The notes beneath the pieces were generated by a model. It searched no databases, was not told the DNA's origin, and saw only the letters and a list, made by a program, of their open reading frames with translations. 64,000 bases of DNA, taken from contig JALHLQ010000005.1 of the NCBI GenBank assembly GCA_022844485.1, forward strand, positions 124,001-188,000. The letters are read 5' to 3'. This DNA comes from Xanthobacteraceae bacterium (GTDB taxonomy: Bacteria; Pseudomonadota; Alphaproteobacteria; Rhizobiales; Xanthobacteraceae). Each line of letters begins with the position of its first letter. Positions within the stretch are counted from its first letter, which is position 1. The translations under genes and the position numbers were made by a program. Positions 9,367 to 18,689 of this stretch are shown piece by piece.

Positions 9367-10403
9367 CTATCGGACTCAAGCACCTCGGCAGAACGCGCGC
9401 GGGTGCTTCAGTCTTGATCGCCGCATCCATTGCGGCGGTGCTGTTCATCGCTTATCCGAGTTCGGCAGACCCGCCGCGGGTCCGCGAGCCGATCGCCGCA
9501 ATCGAGATCAGCGCCAAACCCATCACGGCCTTCGATCCCCGGGATTCGCGGACGCGGTTCGGAGCGCTCGAGTTTCGCGGTGGACTGGAGCTCACCTCGC
9601 CCAACCGGGATTTCGGCGGCCTGTCGGCGATCCATGTCGCGCCGGACGGCGCACGGTTTCTTGCGGTCAGCGATCATGGTCGGTGGCTGCGCGGCCGCAT
9701 CGTCTATGAAGACAAGCGGCCGGTGCGGATCGTCGACGCCGAAATCGCGCCGATCCTCGGGCCCGACGGACGCCCGCTCGGGGCGCGCGGCTGGCACGAT
9801 ACGGAGTCGATCGCCGAAGATGGCGGCAGGGTGTATGTCGGCATCGAACGCGCCAACCGCATTCTCCGCTTCGATTACGCGCGGGACGGTCTCAGCGCGC
9901 GAGGCCAGCCGATTGCCGTTCCTGCGGAGATCGGCAAGCTGCCAAACAACAAGGGGTTGGAGGCGCTGGTCTTCGTTCCCCGCGGACACCCTTTATCGGG
10001 GACACTCATCGCCATCGCCGAAAGCGGAGATGAAAACGGGCTTGTTGCCGGTTTCCTGATCGGCGGCGCGAGCCCGGGCGCCTTCTCGATTCGGCGCAGC
10101 GACGATTTCGATGTCACGGGCGCGGCACTTGCGGGCCGCGATCTTCTCGTCCTGGAACGCCGATTCACGATGCTCCGCGGTGTCGCCATGCGCATCCGCC
10201 GGATTGCGCTTGCGTCCGTCAAGCCGGGGGCCATTGTGGACGGAGCCGTCCTGATCGAAGCCGATATGGGCTTCCAGATCGACAATATGGAAGGAATTTC
10301 CGTCCATCGCGCCGGCGGGGACACCGTGCTCACGCTGGTGTCCGACGACAATTTTTCGCCGATCCAGCGGACCTTGCTGCTGCAATTTATCTTGAAGGAC
10401 TGA
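9363..10403 (+). CDS. Esterase-like activity of phytase family protein, secreted
   Basis: A 346-residue protein with an N-terminal hydrophobic export segment (about 15–35) and a beta-propeller-like body of the 'esterase-like activity of phytase' family: [37 protein letters not shown] and [10 protein letters not shown] repeats. Periplasmic hydrolase or binding role is inferred; the substrate is unknown. It starts at a GTG overlapping the cobT stop. Its end converges with rpmB with 3 bases between the stops. Confidence 0.82.
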   Translation: MTIGLKHLGRTRAGASVLIAASIAAVLFIAYPSSADPPRVREPIAAIEISAKPITAFDPRDSRTRFGALEFRGGLELTSPNRDFGGLSAIHVAPDGARFLAVSDHGRWLRGRIVYEDKRPVRIVDAEIAPILGPDGRPLGARGWHDTESIAEDGGRVYVGIERANRILRFDYARDGLSARGQPIAVPAEIGKLPNNKGLEALVFVPRGHPLSGTLIAIAESGDENGLVAGFLIGGASPGAFSIRRSDDFDVTGAALAGRDLLVLERRFTMLRGVAMRIRRIALASVKPGAIVDGAVLIEADMGFQIDNMEGISVHRAGGDTVLTLVSDDNFSPIQRTLLLQFILKD

Positions 10404-10406
10404 GGT

Positions 10407-10706
10407 TCAGCCCGCGGCCGCCACCGCAACGCGCTTCTTCACCAGTGCGCGGCGGAGTTCGGCCGCCTTTGGGGACAGCTCATCCTCCCGCGCCTTCAAC
10501 AGAAAGGCGTCCAGCCCGCCGCGATGATCGATCGATTTCAGCGCATTGGCGGAGATGCGCAGGCGTACGACTTTGCCGAGCGCCTCGGAGGTCAGCGTCA
10601 CGTTGCACAGATTGGGTAGAAACCGCCGCTTGGTCTTGCGGTTCGAATGGCTCACCTTGTGCCCGGTCTGGGCGGTCTTGCCGGTGAGATCGCAACGACG
10701 CGACAT
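10407..10706 (-). CDS. rpmB: 50S ribosomal protein L28
   Basis: A 99-residue L28 with the characteristic start [20 protein letters not shown] and the basic [12 protein letters not shown] segment; it belongs to the large ribosomal subunit. The gene stands alone on the minus strand, converging with the phytase-like gene. A near-consensus promoter lies at 10782–10810, and the leader contains a GC hairpin at 10726–10747 (7-bp arms). No zinc-binding CxxC pair is present beyond the single Cys residues, so this is a zinc-free type. Confidence 0.97.
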   Translation of the reverse strand: MSRRCDLTGKTAQTGHKVSHSNRKTKRRFLPNLCNVTLTSEALGKVVRLRISANALKSIDHRGGLDAFLLKAREDELSPKAAELRRALVKKRVAVAAAG

Positions 10707-10781
10707 GGTTCAATCCTCGATCTTTGCCGGCCCCTGCGGAGGCCGGCGGTCAGGCTTTTGCTTGTCGAAAGGGTCGGCGGA

Positions 10782-10810
10782 CGTATAGTGACGGGTCGAG
10801 ACAGCGTCAA
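10782..10810 (-). promoter_or_regulatory. Sigma-70-type promoter of rpmB
   Basis: On the minus strand TTGACG (10805–10810) and TATACG (10782–10787) are separated by exactly 17 bases. The predicted transcription start is near 10775, about 70 bases before the rpmB start codon. This is the cleanest housekeeping promoter in the window. Confidence 0.7.
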
Positions 10811-10932
10811 GCGACTCGCGCGAGGCCCGGCTCGGGAGACATATATTGGGCGCATTCTGGGGGGATCAGACCTTGGTCGCGTTATGGCGTTTGGCTGACC
10901 CAAATCGAATTCGTTAGATAAGGATATTCGCC

Positions 10933-11787
10933 GTGGTGTGGACGGCCAAATCCGTTCGAGGATGGTTGACGGCGGTCATCACCGCGCTGGTCCTTATCCC
11001 GATCCAAGCGGCGCAGGGGCAGAGCAAGCTCGAGGCCCGCTACGACGTGACCCTCGCCGGGATTCCGATCGGAAAAGGCGGCTGGATCGTCGAGATCGCC
11101 GAGGATCAGTATACGATCGCGGCGAGCGGGCGGATCTCCGGGATGTTGAGCGCCCTCACGAGCGGGCAGGGGGCCGCTGCCTCCCGCGGCATCCTGAATG
11201 GCGGCCGCATCCAGGCCACCACCTATGCCGTCAATGTGACGTCGGACGGCAAAGCGGACGAGGTCCGCATGATGCTCAAGGACGGTGCGGTCAAGACCGT
11301 CACAGCCGAGCCTCCTCTGCCGCCCCATCCCGATCGTGTTCCGGTGACCGAAGGGCATCGCCGCGGAGTCATCGACCCGATCAGCGCGGGCATCATCGTC
11401 CTTGGCGGCAATGGAGATCTCCTGGTCCCGCAGGTCTGCCAACGAACGATTTCCGTGTTCGACGGGCGGCAGCGCTACGACCTTGCGCTGGCGTTCAAGC
11501 GCATGGACAAAGTGAAGGCCGACAAGGGCTATCAGGGCCCCGTCGTGGTTTGCTCCGTCGCCTATCAGCCCATGGCCGGCCACCGCACAGACCGTGCAGC
11601 CGTGAAGTTCTTGTCGGAATCGCGCGACATCGAGGTCTGGTATGCTCCGGTTGCCGGAACGCGCGTGCTCGTGCCCTTCCGACTGTCGATTCCGACGCTG
11701 CTTGGGACAGCGGTGCTCGCAGCCAACCAGTTCGTGGCGGTCCAGGCCCCGCCGCGAACAGCCCCGGCCAACGCCAAGACCCAATGA
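10933..11787 (+). CDS. DUF3108 domain-containing exported protein
   Basis: A 284-residue protein with an N-terminal signal segment (about 8–28) and a beta-rich DUF3108 body (YDVTLAGIPIGKGGW, then ASGRISGMLSALTSGQG). Function is unknown in the family; location is periplasm or outer membrane by inference. It starts at GTG behind AAGGA at 8 bases. The gene sits between rpmB (divergent) and the helicase, an order conserved in related genomes as I recall. Confidence 0.8.
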   Translation: MVWTAKSVRGWLTAVITALVLIPIQAAQGQSKLEARYDVTLAGIPIGKGGWIVEIAEDQYTIAASGRISGMLSALTSGQGAAASRGILNGGRIQATTYAVNVTSDGKADEVRMMLKDGAVKTVTAEPPLPPHPDRVPVTEGHRRGVIDPISAGIIVLGGNGDLLVPQVCQRTISVFDGRQRYDLALAFKRMDKVKADKGYQGPVVVCSVAYQPMAGHRTDRAAVKFLSESRDIEVWYAPVAGTRVLVPFRLSIPTLLGTAVLAANQFVAVQAPPRTAPANAKTQ

Positions 11788-11950
11788 TGCGGCAGCGCTT
11801 GACTCGGCCGTTGTGGTATGTCCCGACGGTCGTTAATTCAAACCGCCACGCTTACGGAGAAGACGTCAGCGAGAGACACTCGATCTTGTGGTGCCGTTTG
11901 GCCGTGGTGACATATGTCGGGAGAACGAAGGTCGAAGCTTGTGGCGTCCG

Positions 11951-11983
11951 CGATTCGCTCGCGATTCGTTCGAGACTCGTTCC
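11951..11983. repeat. Three imperfect 11-base tandem repeats
   Basis: Units CGATTCGCTCG, CGATTCGTTCG and AGACTCGTTCC follow each other directly in the 284-base gap between the DUF3108 gene and the helicase gene. The third is diverged. They lie about 90 bases before the helicase start and could be regulatory or chance. I see nothing else convincing in this gap. Confidence 0.45.
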
Positions 11984-12071
11984 ACAGATTAAACCCGCTG
12001 TGTGAAACCGTCGCATTCTGGAACGGGTAGCGCCCGCGCCGACCGTTTTCCCACCGATTGAACGGATCGTA

Positions 12072-15000
12072 ATGGCCCTTTCATTTTCGCCCTACTCCTC
12101 GTCCGCTCCACGCACGCGCGGCGCAGGCGTCACCGCCGTGCTTGGCCCGACCAATACCGGCAAGACCCATCTCGCCATCGAGCGGATGCTTGCGCATTCG
12201 TCGGGGATGATCGGGCTGCCGCTGCGGCTTCTGGCGCGCGAGGTCTACAACAAGGTGGCCGCGGCGGTCGGCGCGGAGGCCGTCGCGCTCGTCACCGGCG
12301 AGGAGAAGATCAAGCCGCCGAATCCACGCTTCTGGGTTTCGACGGTCGAGGCGATGCCGCGCGACATCGATGTCGCATTCCTGGCCATCGATGAGATCCA
12401 GCTCGGAGCGGACTTCGAGCGCGGCCACGTTTTTACCGACCGCCTGCTCAATCGGCGGGGCCGCGAAGAAACGCTGGTGCTCGGCGCCGCCACCATGCGC
12501 CCCCTGGTCGAACGGCTGCTCCCCGGGGCCAATATCCTCAGCCGCCCGCGGCTGTCGCAGCTCACTTACGCCGGCGAGAAGAAGCTGACGCGATTGCCGC
12601 GCCGCTCGGCGGTGGTCGCCTTCTCGGCGGAGGAGGTCTACGCCATCGCCGAACTGATCCGGCGCCAGCGCGGCGGGGCCGCCGTCGTGCTGGGAGCGCT
12701 GTCGCCGCGCACACGCAACGCGCAGGTTGCTTTGTATCAGTCCGGCGATGTGGACTATCTCGTCGCCACGGACGCCATCGGCATGGGGCTCAATCTCGAC
12801 GTCGATCACGTCGCGTTTGCCGCCGACCGGAAGTTCGACGGCTACCAGTATCGTCGGCTTTCACCGGCGGAACTGGCGCAGATCGCAGGACGCGCGGGAC
12901 GCGCCATGCGTGACGGCACCTTCGGCACCACCGGGCGGTGCGAGCCGTTCGAGCACGACCTGGTGCAGGCGCTCGAAAGCCATTCCTTCGAGGCCGTCAA
13001 GACGCTCCAGTGGCGCAACACCGATCTGGACTTCTCCTCCATCGGCGCGCTGCAGGCCGCGCTGTCGGCGACCCCCGCCGAGCCAGGACTGACCCGCGCA
13101 CCGGTCGCAGAGGACATCATGGTCCTTGAGCACGCGTCCCGGGATGATGAGGTTCGCGCCGCGGCGAGGTCGCGTGCTGCGGTCGAGCGGCTGTGGGACG
13201 TCTGCCAGGTTCCGGATTACCGTAAAGTCTCACCCGCGGCGCATGCGGAACTAGCGGTCACGCTCTTTGGTTTTCTGGTCCGCGAGGGTAGCATTCCCGC
13301 CGATTGGTTTGCCCGCCAGGTTGCGCAGGCGGATCGTACCGACGGCGACATCGACACGCTCTCGACACGGATTGCGCATATTCGGACCTGGACGTTCGCG
13401 GCAAACCGCCCGGACTGGCTCAAGGATCCGGAACATTGGCAAGAGGCGGCGCGCGCGGTCGAAGACAGGCTTTCGGACGCCCTGCACGAACGCCTCACCG
13501 AGCGGTTCGTCGATCGGCGCACCAGCATTCTCATGCGGCGGCTCAGAGATAACGACATGCTTGAGACCGAAATCACCAAGTCCGGCGACGTCATTGTCGA
13601 AGGCCATGCCATCGGGCGGCTCGAGGGTTTTCGATTTGCCGCGGAAAGCGCCGCGGGCGGCCCGGACAGCAAAGCCCTGCGCGGTGCTGCGCAGAAGGTG
13701 CTGGCCAGCGAGATCGACCAGCGCGCGGCGCGGCTGTCGACCGCCACCAATGATCAGTTCACGCTCGCGGCCGACGGGACGTTGCGCTGGCTGGGGGACG
13801 CGACCGCAAAGCTCATTCCCGGCGAGGATGTGCTCAAGCCCCGCCTGCGGCTGCTTGCCGACGAACAACTGACCGGAGCCTCGCGCGACGCGGTGCAGAC
13901 CAGGCTCGATCTGTGGATCAAGGCGCATATCGAAAAGCTGCTTGGGCCGCTTGTGCTCCTCGTCAACGCTGAAGATGTCACCGGCATTGCACGCGGCGTC
14001 GCTTTCCAGCTCGGCGAGGCGCTGGGAGTCCTCGAGCGAAACAAGGTGGCCGACGAGGTGAAAAGCCTCGATCAGGCCGCGCGCGCCACGTTGCGCAAAT
14101 ACGGAGTTCGCTTCGGGGCCTATCACATCTACATGCCGGCGCTGCTCAAGCCCGCGCCGCGAACGCTTGCGGCACAATTGTGGGCCCTCAAACATGGCGG
14201 GCCGGACATGAAGGGAATCGACGAACTCCCTCACCTCGCAGCGAGCGGCCGCACGTCGTTCCCCGTCGACAAGGATGTTCCAAAACAGCTCTACCGGACC
14301 GTGGGCTATCGCGTCTGCGGCGAGCGCGCCGTGCGGGTGGATATCCTCGAGCGCCTGGCCGACCTCATCCGTCCGGCGCTGGCGTGGCGTCCCAGTTCGC
14401 CGGGACCAAAACCCTCCGGTGCTTTCGATGGATCCGCCTTCACCGTGACCGGCGCCATGACGTCGCTCGCGGGGTCCTCGGGCGAGGATTTTGCGTCGAT
14501 CCTCCGCTCGCTGGGCTACCGCATGGAGCAGCGGCCCAAGCCGCCTGAGGATCGTGCGCCCGCGCCGATTGCCGCCGATGGGGGCGCGACTCCCAGCGTC
14601 GAGGCTGCTCCTCTCATCGTTCCTGCCAACGATCCGGCCGCCTTTGCCGAGGACGCGTTCGGTTCCGCTCGCGAGCCCGAGGCCCCTGCGGCCCAGGATC
14701 TGGCCGCCCAGAATCTGGCGGCGCAAGAGCCGGCGGCGCAGAGCCTCGTCCCAGACGACATCCCCCCTGGCGAGGTTTCCATTCACGTCTCGCCGGACGC
14801 TGTCGAACCCGCCCCGGTGGAGCCGGAGGAGACCGCCGCAAACCTGCCCGCGGCCGCCGAACTCGCCCCTGAGCCCGCGTCAGACAGCCAAGCTGAGCCC
14901 GTTCTGGTCGAGGTCTGGCGGCCTGGCCGTTCGGAGGAGAGACGGCGGCGTCCGCGCCCCTTCGATCGCACCAAAGGCGAGCCGAGACAACAGGAACGCC

Positions 15001-15353
15001 ATCGCGCTCCTCGCGAGGCGAGGATAGCCGTGGAGGCGGTAAAGCCAGGCGAGCAGCAATCCGCAACCGCCCAAGCGCCGCAGCCTGCCGGGAGGCCTGC
15101 CCGACCCGAACCGCCCGCCCGGGAGAGGCCCGAGCGGCGGACCGACAAGCGTCAGGACAGCAAAGGCGATCAGCGTGGACGCGGGCCACGCAAACCGCCA
15201 CGCGACCGCGACCGCGGCGGGCAACGCGATCAGCCCCGCGAGTGGCGCGATCCAAAGGATCGCCGGGACAAGCCCATGGACCCGAACTCGCCCTTCGCCA
15301 AGCTGGCGGCGCTGAAGGAGCAACTCGAAGCGCATGGGAAGGACCGCTCCTGA
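12072..15353 (+). CDS. SUV3-like DEAD/DEAH-type RNA helicase with long disordered tail
   Basis: A 1093-residue superfamily-2 helicase resembling mitochondrial SUV3. Motifs in order: I GPTNTGKTH (25–33), II DEIQ near 105, III GAATMRP, V TDAIGMGLNLD near 235, and VI QIAGRAGRA near 273. The middle region resembles the bacterial helicase family seen across Rhizobiales. From about residue 850 the tail is low complexity: Ala/Pro/Glu-rich, then Arg-rich basic (RPRPFDR, RDRDRGG), suitable for RNA binding. Role in RNA turnover is inferred. It overlaps the S4 gene by 20 bases. Confidence 0.9.
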   Translation: MALSFSPYSSSAPRTRGAGVTAVLGPTNTGKTHLAIERMLAHSSGMIGLPLRLLAREVYNKVAAAVGAEAVALVTGEEKIKPPNPRFWVSTVEAMPRDIDVAFLAIDEIQLGADFERGHVFTDRLLNRRGREETLVLGAATMRPLVERLLPGANILSRPRLSQLTYAGEKKLTRLPRRSAVVAFSAEEVYAIAELIRRQRGGAAVVLGALSPRTRNAQVALYQSGDVDYLVATDAIGMGLNLDVDHVAFAADRKFDGYQYRRLSPAELAQIAGRAGRAMRDGTFGTTGRCEPFEHDLVQALESHSFEAVKTLQWRNTDLDFSSIGALQAALSATPAEPGLTRAPVAEDIMVLEHASRDDEVRAAARSRAAVERLWDVCQVPDYRKVSPAAHAELAVTLFGFLVREGSIPADWFARQVAQADRTDGDIDTLSTRIAHIRTWTFAANRPDWLKDPEHWQEAARAVEDRLSDALHERLTERFVDRRTSILMRRLRDNDMLETEITKSGDVIVEGHAIGRLEGFRFAAESAAGGPDSKALRGAAQKVLASEIDQRAARLSTATNDQFTLAADGTLRWLGDATAKLIPGEDVLKPRLRLLADEQLTGASRDAVQTRLDLWIKAHIEKLLGPLVLLVNAEDVTGIARGVAFQLGEALGVLERNKVADEVKSLDQAARATLRKYGVRFGAYHIYMPALLKPAPRTLAAQLWALKHGGPDMKGIDELPHLAASGRTSFPVDKDVPKQLYRTVGYRVCGERAVRVDILERLADLIRPALAWRPSSPGPKPSGAFDGSAFTVTGAMTSLAGSSGEDFASILRSLGYRMEQRPKPPEDRAPAPIAADGGATPSVEAAPLIVPANDPAAFAEDAFGSAREPEAPAAQDLAAQNLAAQEPAAQSLVPDDIPPGEVSIHVSPDAVEPAPVEPEETAANLPAAAELAPEPASDSQAEPVLVEVWRPGRSEERRRRPRPFDRTKGEPRQQERHRAPREARIAVEAVKPGEQQSATAQAPQPAGRPARPEPPARERPERRTDKRQDSKGDQRGRGPRKPPRDRDRGGQRDQPREWRDPKDRRDKPMDPNSPFAKLAALKEQLEAHGKDRS

Positions 15354-15627
15354 CGTTCCCGCCCTCAACGGGCAGCGGATCGACAAATGGCTGTGGCACG
15401 CGCGCATTGTGCGCACGCGGGAGGCGGCGGCGTCGCTCGCAATGTCGGGGCATGTGCGCGTCAACGGCCAACGCGTGAAAGCGGCGAGCCGAATCGTGCG
15501 GGCGGGGGACGTCGTCACCGTCGCGCTGGGCCGCGGCGTCAGGATTTTGAAGGTGGCCGGGTTCGCCGAGCGGCGCGGGCCCGCCGAACCAAGCCGCTCC
15601 CTGTTCGAGGAACTGCAGGGCAATTGA
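15334..15627 (+). CDS. S4-domain RNA-binding protein (HslR/Hsp15-like)
   Basis: A 97-residue protein that is almost entirely an S4 RNA-binding domain: RIDKWLWHARIVRTREAAA followed by GHVRVNGQRVKAASRIVRAGD. In the family, Hsp15 recycles stalled 50S subunits carrying nascent chain. It overlaps the 3' end of the helicase gene, which couples two RNA-acting proteins in one transcript. Assignment to Hsp15 specifically is inference from length and order. Confidence 0.88.
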   Translation: MGRTAPDVPALNGQRIDKWLWHARIVRTREAAASLAMSGHVRVNGQRVKAASRIVRAGDVVTVALGRGVRILKVAGFAERRGPAEPSRSLFEELQGN

Positions 15628-15768
15628 ATGCCCTCTTGTTTAGAGTGGATCGGGACGGGGCACGGCCCGATCGCGCTTGGTTCAGGCCCTGCGCGCTTGC
15701 GTGACCTTGCGTCTCTTGTGCCGCGCAGGCCAAAGGTTTAGCTCGGAGCGCGAGGATGGAGTCTTGGG

Positions 15769-16107
15769 ATGACATACGTCGTCACCGACAATTGCATCAA
15801 GTGCAAGTACATGGACTGCGTCGAGGTGTGCCCCGTCGACTGCTTCTATGAAGGGGAGAACATGCTCGTCATCCATCCGGACGAGTGCATCGATTGCGGG
15901 GTCTGCGAGCCCGAATGCCCGGCCGAGGCGATCAAGCCGGACACCGAACCGGGTCTGGAGAACTGGCTGAAAATCAACGCCGAATTCTCAAAGTCCTGGC
16001 CCAACATCACGGTCAAGCGCGAGCCGCCTGCCGACGCCAAGGAGTGGGACGGCGTGGAAGGTAAGTTCAACAAGTACTTTTCCGATAAACCGGGGACCGG
16101 AGGTTAA
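15769..16107 (+). CDS. fdxA: 7Fe ferredoxin (FdxA)
   Basis: A 112-residue ferredoxin with two clustered Cys motifs: [18 protein letters not shown] near residues 7–24 and [12 protein letters not shown] near 40–51. This is the [3Fe-4S]/[4Fe-4S] pattern of FdxA. It is a cytoplasmic low-potential electron carrier. A GGAG lies 7 bases before the ATG. The gene sits between the S4 gene and carD, a familiar order. Downstream, two hairpins (16140 and 16235) could end its transcript. Confidence 0.96.
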   Translation: MTYVVTDNCIKCKYMDCVEVCPVDCFYEGENMLVIHPDECIDCGVCEPECPAEAIKPDTEPGLENWLKINAEFSKSWPNITVKREPPADAKEWDGVEGKFNKYFSDKPGTGG

Positions 16108-16139
16108 TACCTCTGTTAAGGATTTTAGGCTGTTTGCTG

Positions 16140-16157
16140 CCAAAAACCCGTTTTTGG
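16140..16157 (+). terminator. AT-rich hairpin after fdxA, flanked by direct repeats
   Basis: CCAAAAA and TTTTTGG form a perfect 7-bp stem with a CCCG loop, 33 bases after the fdxA stop. A 10-base direct repeat GGCTGTTTGC lies on either side (16128–16137 and 16157–16166). The T-run is inside the stem, so termination is possible but not canonical. Confidence 0.4.
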
Positions 16158-16180
16158 GCTGTTTGCCGCGCTGCAAGGCT

Positions 16181-16209
16181 TTGATTTCCGGGGAAAATGT
16201 GATATTTAA
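16181..16209 (+). promoter_or_regulatory. Candidate carD promoter
   Basis: TTGATT (16181–16186) and ATTTAA (16204–16209) are spaced by 17 bases. If used, the transcript would begin near 16216 and the hairpin at 16235 would lie in the carD leader. The -10 match is moderate. Confidence 0.35.
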
Positions 16210-16234
16210 GTGACAAGTCGATCAAGAGCCCGCC

Positions 16235-16261
16235 AGCTCCCTGTTCGGGAGCTAATTTTTT
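16235..16261 (+). terminator. Intrinsic terminator or attenuator upstream of carD
   Basis: AGCTCCC, loop TGTTC, GGGAGCT, then AATTTTTTA: a textbook hairpin with U-run. It is 128 bases beyond the fdxA stop and 31–76 bases before possible carD starts. It may end fdxA transcription or act as an attenuator in the carD leader. Confidence 0.75.
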
Positions 16262-16336
16262 AGGGTCACCCGGGGAACCGCAGAAGAGGGCGTGAGACTC
16301 CACGCGATAGCAGTGGCAGAGAAAACGCGTCGAAAG

Positions 16337-17125
16337 ATGAAACGGACACCAGCCAAGAAGCCGTCCGCCAGCGCCCGCCGGCGGAGAGATGCCTCACGAG
16401 GTGCTGCCCGTCGGGCGGCGCCGAAGAGCAAAACCGCCCCCCGGACCAAATCGGCGGGGCAAGGAGTAACGCGCGGCATGACCAGCAAGAAGAAGACGGC
16501 CGCACGCTCGCCCCAGCGTGCAATTGAGCGTCCGATTCCCGAGCCCGTCGTTGAAAAATCGATTCCGAAAACCACCCAGCGCCAAGGCTTCAAGACCAAC
16601 GAGTTCATTGTCTATCCGACCCATGGCGTCGGACAAATCGTCTCGATCGAAGAACAAGAAGTGGCCGGCCACAAGCTCGAGCTTTTCGTCATCACCTTCG
16701 TCAAGGACAAGATGACGCTGCGGGTTCCGACTGCGAAGATCGCCAGCGTCGGCATGCGCAAGCTTGCCGAACCTCCGATCGTGAAGAAGGCGCTCGAGAC
16801 GTTGAAGGGCCGCGCGCGCGTCAAGCGCACCATGTGGTCGCGCCGGGCGCAGGAATACGAGGCCAAGATCAATTCGGGCGATATCGTCGCGATCTCGGAA
16901 GTGGTTCGCGATCTCTATCGCTCGGAGCAGCAGCCGGAGCAGTCCTATAGCGAGCGGCAGCTCTATGAGGCGGCGCTCGACCGGCTCTCGCGCGAAATTT
17001 CGGCGGTCCAGCGGATCACCGAGACCGAGGCGATCAAAGAGATCGAGGCAGCGCTGGCGAAAGGCCCCCGTCGCGGCCCAAAGCCTGACGACGGCGAGGC
17101 CGTGGTCGAAGATGAAGCCGCTTAA
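16337..17125 (+). CDS. CarD family transcriptional regulator
   Basis: RNA-polymerase-binding regulator that stabilises open complexes (family knowledge). The Tudor-like RNAP-interaction domain begins at FKTNEFIVYPTHGVGQI, followed by TLRVPTAKIASVGMRKL, and the helical DNA-contact domain contains KRTMWSRRAQEYEAKINSGD and SYSERQLYEAALDRLSREI. The N-terminal about 80 residues are Lys/Arg/Ala-rich, as in other alphaproteobacterial CarD proteins. Starts at 16292 (GTG), 16337 (ATG) and 16475 (ATG, AAGGAG 11 bases upstream) are all possible; I chose 16337 to keep the basic tail. A strong terminator follows at 17149. Confidence 0.9.
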   Translation: MKRTPAKKPSASARRRRDASRGAARRAAPKSKTAPRTKSAGQGVTRGMTSKKKTAARSPQRAIERPIPEPVVEKSIPKTTQRQGFKTNEFIVYPTHGVGQIVSIEEQEVAGHKLELFVITFVKDKMTLRVPTAKIASVGMRKLAEPPIVKKALETLKGRARVKRTMWSRRAQEYEAKINSGDIVAISEVVRDLYRSEQQPEQSYSERQLYEAALDRLSREISAVQRITETEAIKEIEAALAKGPRRGPKPDDGEAVVEDEAA

Positions 17126-17148
17126 GTCCCCTGCAGACGGTTGCAGTC

Positions 17149-17178
17149 AAAGAGCCCGGCCATAAGCCGGGCTCTTTT
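17149..17178 (+). terminator. Intrinsic terminator of carD
   Basis: AAAGAGCCCGG, loop CCATAAG, CCGGGCTCTTTT: an 11-bp perfect stem with a T-run, 24 bases after the carD stop. Its mirror A-run suits termination of the converging M48 protease transcript as well. Confidence 0.9.
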
Positions 17179-17212
17179 GATTCCGGTTTGGTCGGCCTGC
17201 CGTCGTAACTGC

Positions 17213-18682
17213 CTACTCGACGATCAGCTTCACGTGCTCTCCGGCCTTCAGCGCTTCGCCGGGCTGGAGCCCGTTGATCACCAGGAAGCGCTCGAGCGCG
17301 CGCTCCGAAACGGCCATGCGGCCGGCGAGGCGTTCGGCGGTGTCGCCCGGCGAAACAGCCACGAGCTTTAGGCGATAGGGCTTTGCGGCCTGCGTTTCGG
17401 CGGCGCTCATGCTGCGGAACGTGCCCACGGAATAGCGAAAGGCACGGTCGATTTCGGCGGTCTTGGTCTTCGCTGCGAAGATGAAACGATAAACCTCTTT
17501 GCCAAACCGCAACGCATAGATGCGAAAGGCCCAGTGCTCGCCTTTTGCCACCGCGCTGGCCGCCGGGAAGCCGTTGATCGCCATCTCCTCTATGCTTGCC
17601 TCGTCGACGTTCTCGATCCAACCGGATCTGAGGTAATCGACAAGCGACTGCTCGCTCGGTACGCGCACCACATCCAGCCGCAGCGCCTGCCCGCCGCCTT
17701 GCTTCACCCCAAGCAGCGCTTGCGACGAATTTTCGAGCTGGAATCCGTCGGGCGCAACAAAGGTGAAGCCGAATTTCGGGTGCAGAAAGCGTCGGCCGCG
17801 CACAATGCCGTCGCTCGGATCGTCGCCGTAAACGAGTCCATCAATGCTGGCGAGGTAGGCGGACCGATCACGCTCCCCCGAGCCCGGCGCGGTGTACTGG
17901 CGGGCATTGGTGGTCGCGATCTTCACCCGATCGACCGTTCCCGGATGGGAAGACAGGAAATCCAGGTAGCGAGGGTCGGCGCCGCCGGCGAGCGGCCGCA
18001 GTTCCGCGTTTCGACCCATTGCGGTCAGGAAACGAACGGCCCCGTAGGGATCGTAGCCCGCGCGCGATGAGATTCCGACGCCGATCCCGTCCGCCTCGAG
18101 TTCCTGCGCCCGGGAAAAGTTCGCCAGCGCAATCCTCGATTTCGCAAGCGCGAGCGCGCCCATCTGCGGATCGTTGAAGACATCGGTCGCCACCCGAGTG
18201 ACGAGGGCCGCCTGCCGGGCCTGGTCTTCACGAATGGCCGCGTGACGGGCAATCACATGCGCCATTTCGTGCGACAGAACCGAGGCCAGTTCGGAGGTGT
18301 CGTTCGCCAGAGCCAACAGTCCGCGGGTCACATAAAGCTGCCCGCTGGGCAGGGCGAATGCGTTCACGGCCGGCGAGTTCAGGATCGTCACCCGGTAACG
18401 GAGATCCGGCCGCTCGGACGCCGCAATCAGACGCTCGACCGTCTTGTTGATGACGCTTTCCAGTCGCGGATCCTGATAGGCGCCCCCATAGGCCGCGAGG
18501 ATCCGATTGTGCTCGCGGTTTGATGTGGAGCTTGCCTCCGTCGGCTTCGATGTATCCGGGAGGGAAACGATCCGGCCGCCGGGAAGGGCCGCGCATGCAC
18601 CGACCGCAAGCAGGAGCGAGAGCGCGGCCGCGAGACGCGCGCCGTGAAAGCTCCTGCGACCAGCCCTGTTTTCCACGATCAT
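17213..18682 (-). CDS. M48 family metalloprotease lipoprotein with LysM-like tail
   Basis: Envelope zinc protease related to BepA/LoiP. The N-terminal signal ends in a lipobox VGAC with Cys30. The zinc site is HEMAH at 138–142, with the third ligand in a QELEADGIGV block downstream. The C-terminal about 55 residues resemble a LysM domain (SPGDTAERLAGRM…LKAGEHVKL), suggesting peptidoglycan anchoring. The 489-residue reading starts at the ATG 18682, 8 bases after the nuclease-like gene's stop. An ATG at 18712 would overlap that gene. Role in outer-membrane protein quality control is inferred. Confidence 0.9.
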   Translation of the reverse strand: MIVENRAGRRSFHGARLAAALSLLLAVGACAALPGGRIVSLPDTSKPTEASSTSNREHNRILAAYGGAYQDPRLESVINKTVERLIAASERPDLRYRVTILNSPAVNAFALPSGQLYVTRGLLALANDTSELASVLSHEMAHVIARHAAIREDQARQAALVTRVATDVFNDPQMGALALAKSRIALANFSRAQELEADGIGVGISSRAGYDPYGAVRFLTAMGRNAELRPLAGGADPRYLDFLSSHPGTVDRVKIATTNARQYTAPGSGERDRSAYLASIDGLVYGDDPSDGIVRGRRFLHPKFGFTFVAPDGFQLENSSQALLGVKQGGGQALRLDVVRVPSEQSLVDYLRSGWIENVDEASIEEMAINGFPAASAVAKGEHWAFRIYALRFGKEVYRFIFAAKTKTAEIDRAFRYSVGTFRSMSAAETQAAKPYRLKLVAVSPGDTAERLAGRMAVSERALERFLVINGLQPGEALKAGEHVKLIVE

Positions 18683-18689
18683 GCGCGCA

